A stretch of 64,000 nucleotides of DNA from Parafilimonas terrae (GTDB lineage Bacteria > Bacteroidota > Bacteroidia > Chitinophagales > Chitinophagaceae), in NCBI RefSeq assembly GCF_900115755.1, contig NZ_FOXQ01000009.1:1-64000 (forward strand), read 5' to 3'. Below, piece by piece: positions 56,330 through 64,000 of this stretch. The notes below the pieces were generated by a model. That model did no database searches. It was given only the letters and a program-made list of their open reading frames with translations, and was not told where the DNA came from. The number at the start of each line of letters is the position of its first letter. Position 1 is the first letter of the stretch. Position numbers and translations under genes: made by a program.

Positions 56330-56542
56330 ATGAGTAACTATGATTTCCTGGAAAAAGTAAAATTGATGCCTGCAGATTATCAGCAGGAAATTAAAAATTT
56401 TATTGATTTTGTTTGGGAAAAAAAACTTGGACAACCTTTAGAAAAACCTAATCGTGATAAAATAATTGGAGCATTTAAGGGGAAGGTTTGGATGAGTCCG
56501 GATTTTGACGAGCCATTAGAAGACTTTAAAGACTACATGTAA
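56330..56542 (+). CDS. Antitoxin of a PIN-toxin pair (DUF2281-like)
   Basis: A 70-residue acidic protein beginning MSNYDFLEKVKLMPADYQQE and ending SPDFDEPLEDFKDYM. Such short proteins with a helical N terminus and a C-terminal FDEPLEDFxDY tail are the antitoxins of VapC-like toxins; the tail binds and blocks the toxin active site. Its stop overlaps the toxin start by one base (TAATG). AT-rich relative to flanking genes. DNA-binding autoregulation is likely but no operator was picked out. Confidence 0.82.
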   Translation: MSNYDFLEKVKLMPADYQQEIKNFIDFVWEKKLGQPLEKPNRDKIIGAFKGKVWMSPDFDEPLEDFKDYM

Positions 56543-56928
56543 TGGCTGATTACTTACTGGATACGCATACGCTTATTTGGATGCAGGAAGGCAATTCTGA
56601 ACTAAGCAAAAAAATAATAGATATTGTTACCGACTCTGAACAAAAATTATTTCTAAGTGTTGTATCTCTTTGGGAAATATCAATAAAACTTTCAAAAGAA
56701 AGATTAAAGCTAAATTATACGTTAGATGAGATTGTAGATTATTGCATTGAAAACCAAATTCAAATCATCCCAATCAAATTACATCATCTTAATCTTATTA
56801 AACTCTTACCATTTTACCATAAAGATCCTTTTGATAGAATGATAATTGCTGTAGCATATACAGATAATCTTTTTTTACTTTCAAAAGACAGCAAGCTTTC
56901 TTTATACAACGTTCAAACAATCTGGTAA
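56542..56928 (+). CDS. PIN-domain toxin (VapC-like)
   Basis: A 128-residue PIN-domain ribonuclease. The acidic active-site residues are D7 (LLDTHTLIW), E45 (LWEISIKLS) and D95/D98 (HKDPFDRMIIA). VapC toxins cut tRNA or rRNA until the antitoxin binds. The sequence looks intact. Together with its antitoxin it forms a two-gene module between the POT and OPT peptide transporters, and it ends 16 bases before the OPT ATG. Confidence 0.9.
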   Translation: MADYLLDTHTLIWMQEGNSELSKKIIDIVTDSEQKLFLSVVSLWEISIKLSKERLKLNYTLDEIVDYCIENQIQIIPIKLHHLNLIKLLPFYHKDPFDRMIIAVAYTDNLFLLSKDSKLSLYNVQTIW

Positions 56929-56944
56929 CCAAAACCAAATCAAC

Positions 56945-59011
56945 ATGTCCGAACCAACACAATTCAAGCCGTTTGTTTCGCCGCAAACAAATATGAAAGA
57001 ATTCTCCGTAAAAGCAATTGTTATGGGCTGCGTTATGGGTTGCCTGTTCGGTGCAGCAAATGTTTACCTTGCATTAAAAGCAGGTTTAACCGTAAGCGCA
57101 TCCATTCCTATCGCAGTTATTGCAATTACAATCGGCAGAAAATTATTAAAAACAACCATCCTTGAAAACAATATCATTCAAACCACAGGTTCAGCCAGCG
57201 AAAGCATAGCCAGCGGCGTAGCATTTACATTGCCCGGATTTTTATTTTTATCAATGGTAAACGGGCAGAGTGTTGGCGCCAATTTTTTCAATTATATGAC
57301 CATTTTAATACTGGCCATATTTGGCGGATTGCTTGGCACATTAATGATGATTCCCCTGCGCCGTTCTTTGATTGTAAAGGAACATGCAACCCTGCCTTAC
57401 CCCGAAGGAACGGCCTGCGCATCGGTTTTAAAAGCCGGTGAAAAAGGCGGTGATATAGCGAGAACAGCATTCGTTGGTTTAGGCGTTGCAATGGTGTATG
57501 CCTTCCTGCAAAAAGTATTGCACATTATTGCAGAAACGCCAGATCATGTAACTAAACTCACCAATAAATATTTTCCTGCAGCAAAAGTGAGTGGTGAAAT
57601 AACGCCGGAATATCTTGGTGTTGGTTACATTATAGGCCCGCGCATTGCAGGCACACTGGTTGCCGGAAGTGTATTAAGCTGGCTGGTGTTTCATCCATTG
57701 CTGGCCACGTTAATCCATGATCAGACTGTTATTGCTGAACAACTGGTAAAGCTTGGTTATTTAAAAGATGTGCAAACAGCCGGCGGCCCCGGCGGCTGGA
57801 ACCCTGTTACGCATTTATTCGATGACAGCGCTGATGCCATTTACCGCGCTTATGTGCGGCAGGTGGGCGCAGGTGCAGTGGCAGCAGGAGGTTTTATTAC
57901 ATTATTAAAAACCATCCCCACTATTATCACTTCTTTTAAAGAAAGTATTGGTTCTATTAAAAACAATAAAGAAGGCGGCACGCAACTGCGTACCGAAAAA
58001 GACCTTAGCTTAAAAATAGTTTTATTTGGAAGCCTTGCATTAATTGCATTGATCGCCTTCATCTCCATGATACCCGGCAATTCAATTGGCAGTAAACTAT
58101 TGCTGGGCGTTTTGGTGGTAATATTCGGTGCATTTTTCGTTACGGTTTCATCCCGCATTGTTGGCCTTATCGGCACAACAAATAATCCCGTAAGTGGTAT
58201 GACCATAGCCACTGTAATGAGCACGTGCCTGGTATTTATAAGTATTGGATGGAGTGGAAAAACTTATGAGCCCATGGTGTTGGTTGTTGGCGGTATGATC
58301 TGTATTGCAGCAGCTAATGCAGGCGCTACTTCGCAGGATTTGAAAACCGGCTTCCTGGTTGGTGCAACGCCGCGTAATCAACAAATAGCTTTATTTATCG
58401 GTGCAATCGTTTCTTCGCTGGTTATTGGCATTACTATAAAAGTGCTTGATAAACCTACTGCTGATATGGTGGCACAGGGTTACTCGCATGCCATCGGCAC
58501 TGATAAATTTCCAGGCCCGCAGGCAACATTAATGGCTACATTGATAAAAGGTATTTTATCATTTAACCTCGACTGGCAGTTTGTATTTGTGGGCGTTGCG
58601 TTGGCTGTTGTAATGGAACTATGCGGTGTAAACTCTTTAAGCTTTGCCATAGGTGTTTATCTTCCGTTAAGCACCACGTTGCCCATATTCTGCGGCGGCG
58701 CTATACGTGGTTTTGTTGACTGGCGTAAAAAACGCAAAGGAGAAGTAGAGGCTGAAGATGATTTGGGCAAAGGCAATTTATTTGCAACAGGCCTGGTTGC
58801 CGGCGGGGCATTGGCAGGGGTGATAGTTGCTTTATTAATTGCAGGCAGCGAAAGTGTTGCCGCCTCACTTCAAAAAATAAATCTTAAACATTCGCTGGAA
58901 GAAGCGCTTGGCGTTGATATATACAAATTACTTGGCGTTATTGCTTTTGCATTAATGGGCTTGATGCTGTATAGAATTGCCATGAAAAAACACGATGAAA
59001 TAAAAGTATAA
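56945..59011 (+). CDS. Oligopeptide transporter, OPT family
   Basis: A 688-residue polytopic protein (about 14-16 segments) of the OPT family, which takes up oligopeptides or metal-peptide complexes with protons. Typical stretches are [47 protein letters not shown], and [12 protein letters not shown]. Length fits bacterial OPT proteins. It starts 16 bases after the toxin gene, so it may depend on a promoter within or before the toxin-antitoxin pair. Confidence 0.92.
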   Translation: MSEPTQFKPFVSPQTNMKEFSVKAIVMGCVMGCLFGAANVYLALKAGLTVSASIPIAVIAITIGRKLLKTTILENNIIQTTGSASESIASGVAFTLPGFLFLSMVNGQSVGANFFNYMTILILAIFGGLLGTLMMIPLRRSLIVKEHATLPYPEGTACASVLKAGEKGGDIARTAFVGLGVAMVYAFLQKVLHIIAETPDHVTKLTNKYFPAAKVSGEITPEYLGVGYIIGPRIAGTLVAGSVLSWLVFHPLLATLIHDQTVIAEQLVKLGYLKDVQTAGGPGGWNPVTHLFDDSADAIYRAYVRQVGAGAVAAGGFITLLKTIPTIITSFKESIGSIKNNKEGGTQLRTEKDLSLKIVLFGSLALIALIAFISMIPGNSIGSKLLLGVLVVIFGAFFVTVSSRIVGLIGTTNNPVSGMTIATVMSTCLVFISIGWSGKTYEPMVLVVGGMICIAAANAGATSQDLKTGFLVGATPRNQQIALFIGAIVSSLVIGITIKVLDKPTADMVAQGYSHAIGTDKFPGPQATLMATLIKGILSFNLDWQFVFVGVALAVVMELCGVNSLSFAIGVYLPLSTTLPIFCGGAIRGFVDWRKKRKGEVEAEDDLGKGNLFATGLVAGGALAGVIVALLIAGSESVAASLQKINLKHSLEEALGVDIYKLLGVIAFALMGLMLYRIAMKKHDEIKV

Positions 59012-59058
59012 AAGCTATTAAATTATTTGGTTAAAATTGATCATCAATAATGCTTTGT

Positions 59059-59394
59059 CTATCCCTTTCCTTTTATAGACACAAGGTATTGTACAATTTC
59101 ATGAACGGATGAATCAGGAACAGGTGCGCCATAATTTTTCTGCATTTTGGTAACTATGGTTGTCCATGTTTTTTCGGGGAAATCAGGTTGCATTTGTATG
59201 TAGCGTGCAGAGTGGCAGCTCATACAGTTTTGTTTAAAAGTTGTATACCCCGGTTTATCGGGTAGCTCTGAAATAATAGCATTCAGGTTTGTAACGCCGG
59301 TATCAGCAACCGGCTGAAGCGGCTGACTGTTATTGCAGGCTGCAACAATCACAATTACAATAACGGCTAACAGGGCTTTATAATTCATACTCAT
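59059..59394 (-). CDS. Cytochrome c, probably electron acceptor of the molybdoenzyme
   Basis: A 111-residue lipoprotein (lipobox IVAAC, C20) with one haem-binding motif CMSCH (C57, C60, H61). An axial Met is probably in ARYIQMQPDF or TKMQKNYG. It starts 8 bases after the molybdoenzyme stop on the same strand. Such pairs are the SorA-SorB kind of sulfite dehydrogenase, in which the small cytochrome takes the electrons. It lies in the periplasm, anchored by lipid. Confidence 0.85.
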   Translation of the reverse strand: MSMNYKALLAVIVIVIVAACNNSQPLQPVADTGVTNLNAIISELPDKPGYTTFKQNCMSCHSARYIQMQPDFPEKTWTTIVTKMQKNYGAPVPDSSVHEIVQYLVSIKGKG

Positions 59395-59402
59395 ATTATT
59401 TG

Positions 59403-60596
59403 TTATTGTGCATTTATAGCAAGGCTTTCAATTTCATTACGCATGTAACCGCTGCGGTTCCATTGATGAAATGGCTGCGATAATCCTTTGCTGTTTGTTG
59501 CCTTCACCCAAAAAACATAGTTACCTTTTTCCGCAGGCGTAAAGTTGTAATGCCATCGGCGCCAGGAATATTTTCCCAGGTCTGCATCAAGCCTGGCCGG
59601 CTTCCATGTTTTGCCGCTATCCTGTGAAATTTCTACTTTTTCTATGCCATCACCGCCATCAAAAGCAAGGCCCTGTATATCTGTTGCTTTACCAACTTCA
59701 ATAGTGTTTTCCGGTTCGGGCGAAACAAACAAAGAACGCACATCCATTTTATTTATCGGCTCCATGTCTTTACTTAACGAGTCCGGTTTTTCATTGCCGT
59801 TGACAACACCCTTAGGCACGAGATAAGCTTTCTCCATCCAGAAACCTTTAAATGGTTTATCCAGCACCTGCACTTCGCTTAACATGCCCACCCAATACGT
59901 GGCATACCAGCCTGGCACCACCAGCTTGAGCGGATAGCCATTCAGTAAAGGCAACGGTTCTCCATTCATTTCATAAGCAATCATTACCTCACCATCTATT
60001 GCATGATCATAGTGCAGCGCCTTTACAAAATCAGGCGTGCTATCCATCGGCGGGCCGTCGAGTCCATTAAAACTAACATCTTTTGAATTTGCTTTAGCGC
60101 CAGCCAGTTCCAGTATATCTTTAAGTTTAACGCCCGTCCACTTTGCATTGCCCATGGCGCCATTTTTCCATTGGCCACCTGCCACACGCGGATCAAAAAA
60201 ACTTCTTGAATTGCCTGCGCACTGACATAAAGCCGTTATAGTATAAGGTTTGAATTTTGTTTTGAGGTCTTCCATAGAAAGCTCAAGTGGCGTGGCTACG
60301 TTGCCATTAACGCGCAAACGAAAAGTGTCAATATCCACTTTTGAAGGAAGGGAAGACAAATGCCAGCGAACGAAGAATACATTATTAGGCGTGTAATCTT
60401 CCAGGAAATATTTTAACGGTGTTTCCAGGTTGGGCGGCCTGTCAGTAAGTAACAGCATGGAATCTTTTCCTGCAGGGCTTACCAACATTTCGGGAGCATC
60501 AGCCGATACCGTTGTTGCAGGCGCTTTTGGTTTTGTATTGCAGGAAAACTGTATAAAGATCAATAACGGCAAATATGTTGTCAGGTATCTTTTCAT
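59403..60596 (-). CDS. Sulfite dehydrogenase-like molybdenum oxidoreductase
   Basis: A 397-residue Moco enzyme of the sulfite-oxidase family. The lipobox QFSC gives C19. The pterin domain contains ALCQCAGNSRSFF with the Moco-ligating Cys at 126, and KNGAMGNAKWTGVKLKDIL. The C-terminal Ig-like dimerisation domain is visible from IQGLAFDGGDGIEKVEISQDSGKTW. It should oxidise sulfite (or a related oxyanion) and pass electrons to the neighbouring cytochrome. A lipoprotein signal in place of a twin-arginine signal is notable for a cofactor-bearing molybdoenzyme. Confidence 0.87.
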   Translation of the reverse strand: MKRYLTTYLPLLIFIQFSCNTKPKAPATTVSADAPEMLVSPAGKDSMLLLTDRPPNLETPLKYFLEDYTPNNVFFVRWHLSSLPSKVDIDTFRLRVNGNVATPLELSMEDLKTKFKPYTITALCQCAGNSRSFFDPRVAGGQWKNGAMGNAKWTGVKLKDILELAGAKANSKDVSFNGLDGPPMDSTPDFVKALHYDHAIDGEVMIAYEMNGEPLPLLNGYPLKLVVPGWYATYWVGMLSEVQVLDKPFKGFWMEKAYLVPKGVVNGNEKPDSLSKDMEPINKMDVRSLFVSPEPENTIEVGKATDIQGLAFDGGDGIEKVEISQDSGKTWKPARLDADLGKYSWRRWHYNFTPAEKGNYVFWVKATNSKGLSQPFHQWNRSGYMRNEIESLAINAQ

Positions 60597-60832
60597 TCGT
60601 ACAAGTTTGTTTTTTCATTGCCTCATGCCCGCCTGAACGCTCAGTCGGGCAGGGAACCTCGCTATGCACATTACCTTGCATGAAAAAATTATCATGCTCG
60701 GTTTCATTACAAATACTCTTAAAGCAAGTATAAAGAATAAAAACTGTATGGCAAGAAAAAATCAGTATGCTTTCTTAAAGCAAATTGGAAAATATACATC
60801 AGATGAAACGAATAGTTAAGGCTTACAAAAGC

Positions 60833-61237
60833 TCACCGTATTTTTTTATACGTTGAGCTTCCCCCATCCATAATACATTCTGTTGTACCGATGGTAAGCC
60901 TGCCTTCCGACAAAGAAAAGCTGCTTGCGAAACCACTGTTATCAAAGTCTATCAGGGTTTGTTTTTTAGCAAAGTCGCAAGGTTTGCCTGTATAAATTTT
61001 AAAGGTGCCAGCGTATTGATAAGTTGTATCAGTTGATTTTATTACCTGCGAATAATGATTATCATTAAAAGTAAAAATGTTGCCATTGCCCCGTGCATAT
61101 TCATGGTGACCGCTCCAGCCTCCATCCGAAGAAATTAACTCCCATGTGCCTTCCAAACCCGGAGATAATTTTTGTGCATCTTTTTTACAGGCGGTAATCG
61201 CAACAAATAAAACGGCAATAAAATATTTTAGCTTCAT
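60833..61237 (-). CDS. Small lipocalin-like lipoprotein
   Basis: 134 residues from the ATG at 61237, giving a signal and lipobox (AITAC, C17-18). LEGTWELISSDGG, then YSQVIKSTDTTYQYAGTFKIY resemble the short beta-strands of Bacteroidota lipocalin-like lipoproteins. Two Cys remain in the mature part. Function unknown. Upstream of a helicase-free gap; no operon partner. Confidence 0.65.
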   Translation of the reverse strand: MKLKYFIAVLFVAITACKKDAQKLSPGLEGTWELISSDGGWSGHHEYARGNGNIFTFNDNHYSQVIKSTDTTYQYAGTFKIYTGKPCDFAKKQTLIDFDNSGFASSFSLSEGRLTIGTTECIMDGGSSTYKKIR

Positions 61238-61325
61238 GCATATTCTTATTACAATTCCTGACAAAACCTTTTTTAAAAACGTTGGAATATACTTTTAGAT
61301 AAGGCTGGTTCAGTCTGCCACAATC

Positions 61326-64000
61326 CTATTCAAATAAATATTTCACATCCTCTTCGCTCAGCGATTTTATAAACCCGGCATCTTCACTAATGATATCTTT
61401 CACCAGCGATTGTTTTTTCTGCTGCAGGGCAAGTATTTTTTCTTCCACTGTATCGCGGCAAATCATTTTATAAGCAAATACTTTTTGCTGCTGCCCAATG
61501 CGGTGTGTGCGATCGATAGCCTGCTGTTCTGCCGCAGGGTTCCACCAAGGGTCAATAAGATATACATAATCTGCAGCGGTTAAGGTAAGGCCAACGCCGC
61601 CAGCCTTTAAACTTATCAAAAATATCTTTGCTTCATTTGTTGTTTGAAACTGCTGAACAAGGCCCTGCCGTTGTTCTGCTTTAGTGCTTCCATCAAGATA
61701 TAAAAATGGAACATTATTATTTCTTAAAGCATCTGCAATTAACTGCAACATGCCGGTGAACTGTGAAAACACCAGCACTTTATGATCGCCAATATTTTCT
61801 TCCAGCTCATTCCCTAATACTTCAAGTTTTACAGATGCATTTGTAACATCTTTATAATCTTTTAATAACTGCGGCGCATTGCAGGCCTGCCTTAATTTAG
61901 TGAGGCCTTCCAAAATATAAACAGCACTGCTGCCAACACCATCTTCAGCTATGCGCTGCAACAAACTTTCACGGTAATAATGTTTCAGCGCATCATATAT
62001 TTTCCGTTGCTCCTCTTCCATTTCACACCACAGAGTGATCTCTGTTTTTGCAGGAAGATCTTTAGCCACCTGCTCTTTTGTTCTGCGCAAAAAAAACGGG
62101 TAGATTATTTTCTTAAGCTGCGCTGATTTTTCTTTATCACCATATTTATCTATAGGCTGCGAGAATTCAGACTTGAAAAATTCGCGGTTGCCAAGTAAAC
62201 CAGGGTTAATAAAATTCATTTGTGTATAAAGATCAAAGGTATTGTTTTGAACAGGCGTACCGCTTAATATGATCCTGTTACGGGCCCGCAGCCGCACAAC
62301 AGCTTTTGACAATTGCGCCGCCGGGTTTTTTATTACATGGCTTTCATCACAAACTATATAACCGAAATTAAATTGCTCCAGTTGATCTATATCACTTCGT
62401 ATGCAACCATAAGTTGTAAGCACGATATTGTATTGTTTGAAAGTATCTGCATCATAATTCCTGCTGCCTTTATAATAAATAAAACATGTAAGCTCCGGCG
62501 CAAATTTCTTTAATTCGTTTTCCCAGTTGTACAACAAAGAAGTAGGGCAAACCACTAAATGCGTTTCTTTCTTTTTCTGGTTGGAAACATGCTGCAAAAA
62601 AGTTATGGCCTGCAACGTTTTCCCAAGCCCCATATCATCTGCAAGGCAGCCACCCCATTGCATTTCATCGAGCAGGCAAAGCCATTCAAAACCTGCCTGC
62701 TGGTAATCGCGGAGTGAAGCTTTAATTGTTTTGGGAACAGTATATAAACGTTCTGTATGTTGCTGTAGCCGCTGCCATTTTTCTTTAAACTGTTTTGCAA
62801 TGGCCTTTGCAGTGATAGCTTCGCCGTCTTTTATATTATTAAGCAAAGTATGATGCAATGCTGATAACCTGATAGAGTCTTTCTTCACCTGCCCCATGCG
62901 AAACAGCATACCATATTCCTGCGCCCATTCTTCAGGAATAGCACCAATGGTTCCATCCTTTAATAAAAGAAAGGATTGCTTATTAAAGATGGCTTTCTGC
63001 AAATCAGCCAGCGATACCTGCTGATCACCATAGTTTATTTCAACACGCAGATCAAACCAGTCTATTCCTTTGCCATCAAAATGAATATGTATAACAGGAA
63101 CATGCGTGTTGTAACGGAAATGTTTTAACTGCTCCATTCCATAGACAGGAATGTTTTTATCAATCAGCTTACGATAAAATTTTACAAACCATTGTTTTTT
63201 TTCAGCTTCAGCAAAAGGCAGGTAATAATATCCATTTCTCTGCTTCGAAAACTTTTCATGCATATCGCATAAAAATGCTTTCGTTTCGTTTTCCGCAGCA
63301 ACATCTCTTTTTACCGTATATCTTTTTCCATCTGCAACTGCAGTAAACATATCACCAGGCTCATCATCAATTTCAAATTCACCGTATTGCCATTTAGTGG
63401 TTATCATCAGGAAACTGTTATTCAGTTCGCCTAAATAAATCTTTGGCTGAAGGCTTGTATCGGCAACCGTATCCTGCAGCAATACATCACGGTTTACAGT
63501 ATAATTTTTTGAAAGCGGCTCTGCTGTGTGCAATAAAAAATCTGTTTCTTTTTCAGGTTGCACATCCACGTAACCTTGAGGATATTTATTTAGTATATCC
63601 ACATCTTTTGGCGATAGCAAAAAGAATTCATTTTTGCTTTGCAATAAAAAACCACGCCTGGTAAAATCAGTAAGCGGAAAATATTCTTCATTAATATTTA
63701 TCAATACCAGCATGCGCAATAAACCGCTTTGGGTGCGCACCAGTTCAAAATAAATTTTTGGTGTATAGTTGCTGAATGCAGCCGGCCTGATGAAAATGTT
63801 ATTAAGATCATCTGCATACCTGCAATACCATTTTAAAAGCGCATTGAAAGGCTTTAATTCCTGCAGGCGGTAATAAATATGCGAGAGCATTTTTTGCTCT
63901 ACATACGTTTTAAAAGAAACATCATTCCTATTGTTTGAATTATAATTTCTTCCTGCTTCCTGTTTTATTACGGCCAGTTTTTCTGTTGTAAGAAAACGGA
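61326..64000 (-). CDS. SNF2-family DEAD/DEAH helicase (runs off the right edge)
   Basis: The C-terminal part of a long SNF2/Rad54-type ATPase. LADDMGLGKTLQAITFL is motif I, VCDESHVIKNP motif II (DESH), LSGTPVQNN motif III, and the helicase C domain carries LISLKAGGVGLTLTAADYVYLIDPWWNPA and DRTHRIGQ. The frame stays open from 63890 to the end of the window (visible as FLTTEKLAVIKQEAGRN in the last bases), so the true start is beyond the edge. The N-terminal half resembles the regulatory arm of Bacteroidota SNF2 proteins. It probably remodels protein-DNA complexes in repair or transcription. Confidence 0.9.
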   Translation of the reverse strand, partial: RFLTTEKLAVIKQEAGRNYNSNNRNDVSFKTYVEQKMLSHIYYRLQELKPFNALLKWYCRYADDLNNIFIRPAAFSNYTPKIYFELVRTQSGLLRMLVLININEEYFPLTDFTRRGFLLQSKNEFFLLSPKDVDILNKYPQGYVDVQPEKETDFLLHTAEPLSKNYTVNRDVLLQDTVADTSLQPKIYLGELNNSFLMITTKWQYGEFEIDDEPGDMFTAVADGKRYTVKRDVAAENETKAFLCDMHEKFSKQRNGYYYLPFAEAEKKQWFVKFYRKLIDKNIPVYGMEQLKHFRYNTHVPVIHIHFDGKGIDWFDLRVEINYGDQQVSLADLQKAIFNKQSFLLLKDGTIGAIPEEWAQEYGMLFRMGQVKKDSIRLSALHHTLLNNIKDGEAITAKAIAKQFKEKWQRLQQHTERLYTVPKTIKASLRDYQQAGFEWLCLLDEMQWGGCLADDMGLGKTLQAITFLQHVSNQKKKETHLVVCPTSLLYNWENELKKFAPELTCFIYYKGSRNYDADTFKQYNIVLTTYGCIRSDIDQLEQFNFGYIVCDESHVIKNPAAQLSKAVVRLRARNRIILSGTPVQNNTFDLYTQMNFINPGLLGNREFFKSEFSQPIDKYGDKEKSAQLKKIIYPFFLRRTKEQVAKDLPAKTEITLWCEMEEEQRKIYDALKHYYRESLLQRIAEDGVGSSAVYILEGLTKLRQACNAPQLLKDYKDVTNASVKLEVLGNELEENIGDHKVLVFSQFTGMLQLIADALRNNNVPFLYLDGSTKAEQRQGLVQQFQTTNEAKIFLISLKAGGVGLTLTAADYVYLIDPWWNPAAEQQAIDRTHRIGQQQKVFAYKMICRDTVEEKILALQQKKQSLVKDIISEDAGFIKSLSEEDVKYLFE

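Noticed and set aside
1..64000. CRISPR arrays, tRNA/rRNA genes, IS elements, prophage
   Set aside because: No regularly spaced repeats, cloverleaf-like tRNA sequences, transposases or phage structural genes were seen. The only mobile-looking unit is the left-edge cassette.

Overview
The window is a stretch of Bacteroidota chromosome, most likely from the Chitinophagaceae or a close relative. The signs are gliding ABC-transporter genes gldF/gldG, a TonB-dependent receptor with a CarboxypepD-like N-terminal domain, six-S1-domain RpsA, Bacteroidota-type YidC, many lipoproteins and SPI signals, and promoters of the TTTG/TTG...TAnnTTTG type instead of sigma70 boxes. The DNA is moderately AT-rich, and intergenic hairpins of several kinds are common. 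I found no rRNA, tRNA, CRISPR array, transposase or prophage.

Left edge (1-2090): the one clearly mobile-looking region. A reverse transcriptase of the Abi/UG (defence-type, DRT-like) kind fills a unit bounded by GTTATGGGC (121-129) and the inverted GCCCATAAC (1716-1724). The right boundary is followed by a 134-bp imperfect hairpin shaped like an integron attC site, and the first 129 bases look like the remains of a similar site. The unit therefore reads as a gene cassette. Beyond it lies the decapitated C-terminal part of a SnoaL/NTF2-like protein.

2250-12420: housekeeping and envelope genes (gldF-gldG-terC operon, a PfkB sugar kinase, a periplasmic HMA-domain protein, pyrE, a NUDIX hydrolase, an M1 peptidase, a polysaccharide flippase). 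12600-16920: a TonB receptor paired with a beta-helix lipoprotein instead of SusD, closed by a strong terminator. 17289-21450: a D-2-hydroxyacid dehydrogenase and two secreted esterases in tandem. 21478-25612: a reverse-strand run (pRiA4b ORF-3-like protein, cca, a small protein, tsaC, GT4). 25685-32540: a forward-strand run (GT2, dapD, crtI, crtB, ppc). 32638-41906: ppa, plsY, an M48 lipoprotein peptidase, rpsA, a CBS protein, yidC, a GT2 and an alpha/beta hydrolase.

41940-48040: lipid and aromatic catabolism. A marR gene has a readable promoter/operator and is followed by an acyl-CoA dehydrogenase. On the reverse strand are a fumarylacetoacetase-family gene and a flavin reductase, and on the forward strand a fatty-acid desaturase behind a perfect 30-bp palindrome. 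48155-54591: M13 peptidase, mreD-mreC-mreB and purD. 54711-59011: two peptide transporters (POT and OPT) with a PIN-type toxin-antitoxin pair wedged between them. 59059-64000: a sulfite-dehydrogenase-like molybdoenzyme with its cytochrome c, a small lipoprotein, and an SNF2 helicase that runs off the right edge.

The best candidate for something undescribed is the cassette-borne reverse transcriptase at the left edge. The MarR-type operators and the 30-bp palindrome come next.
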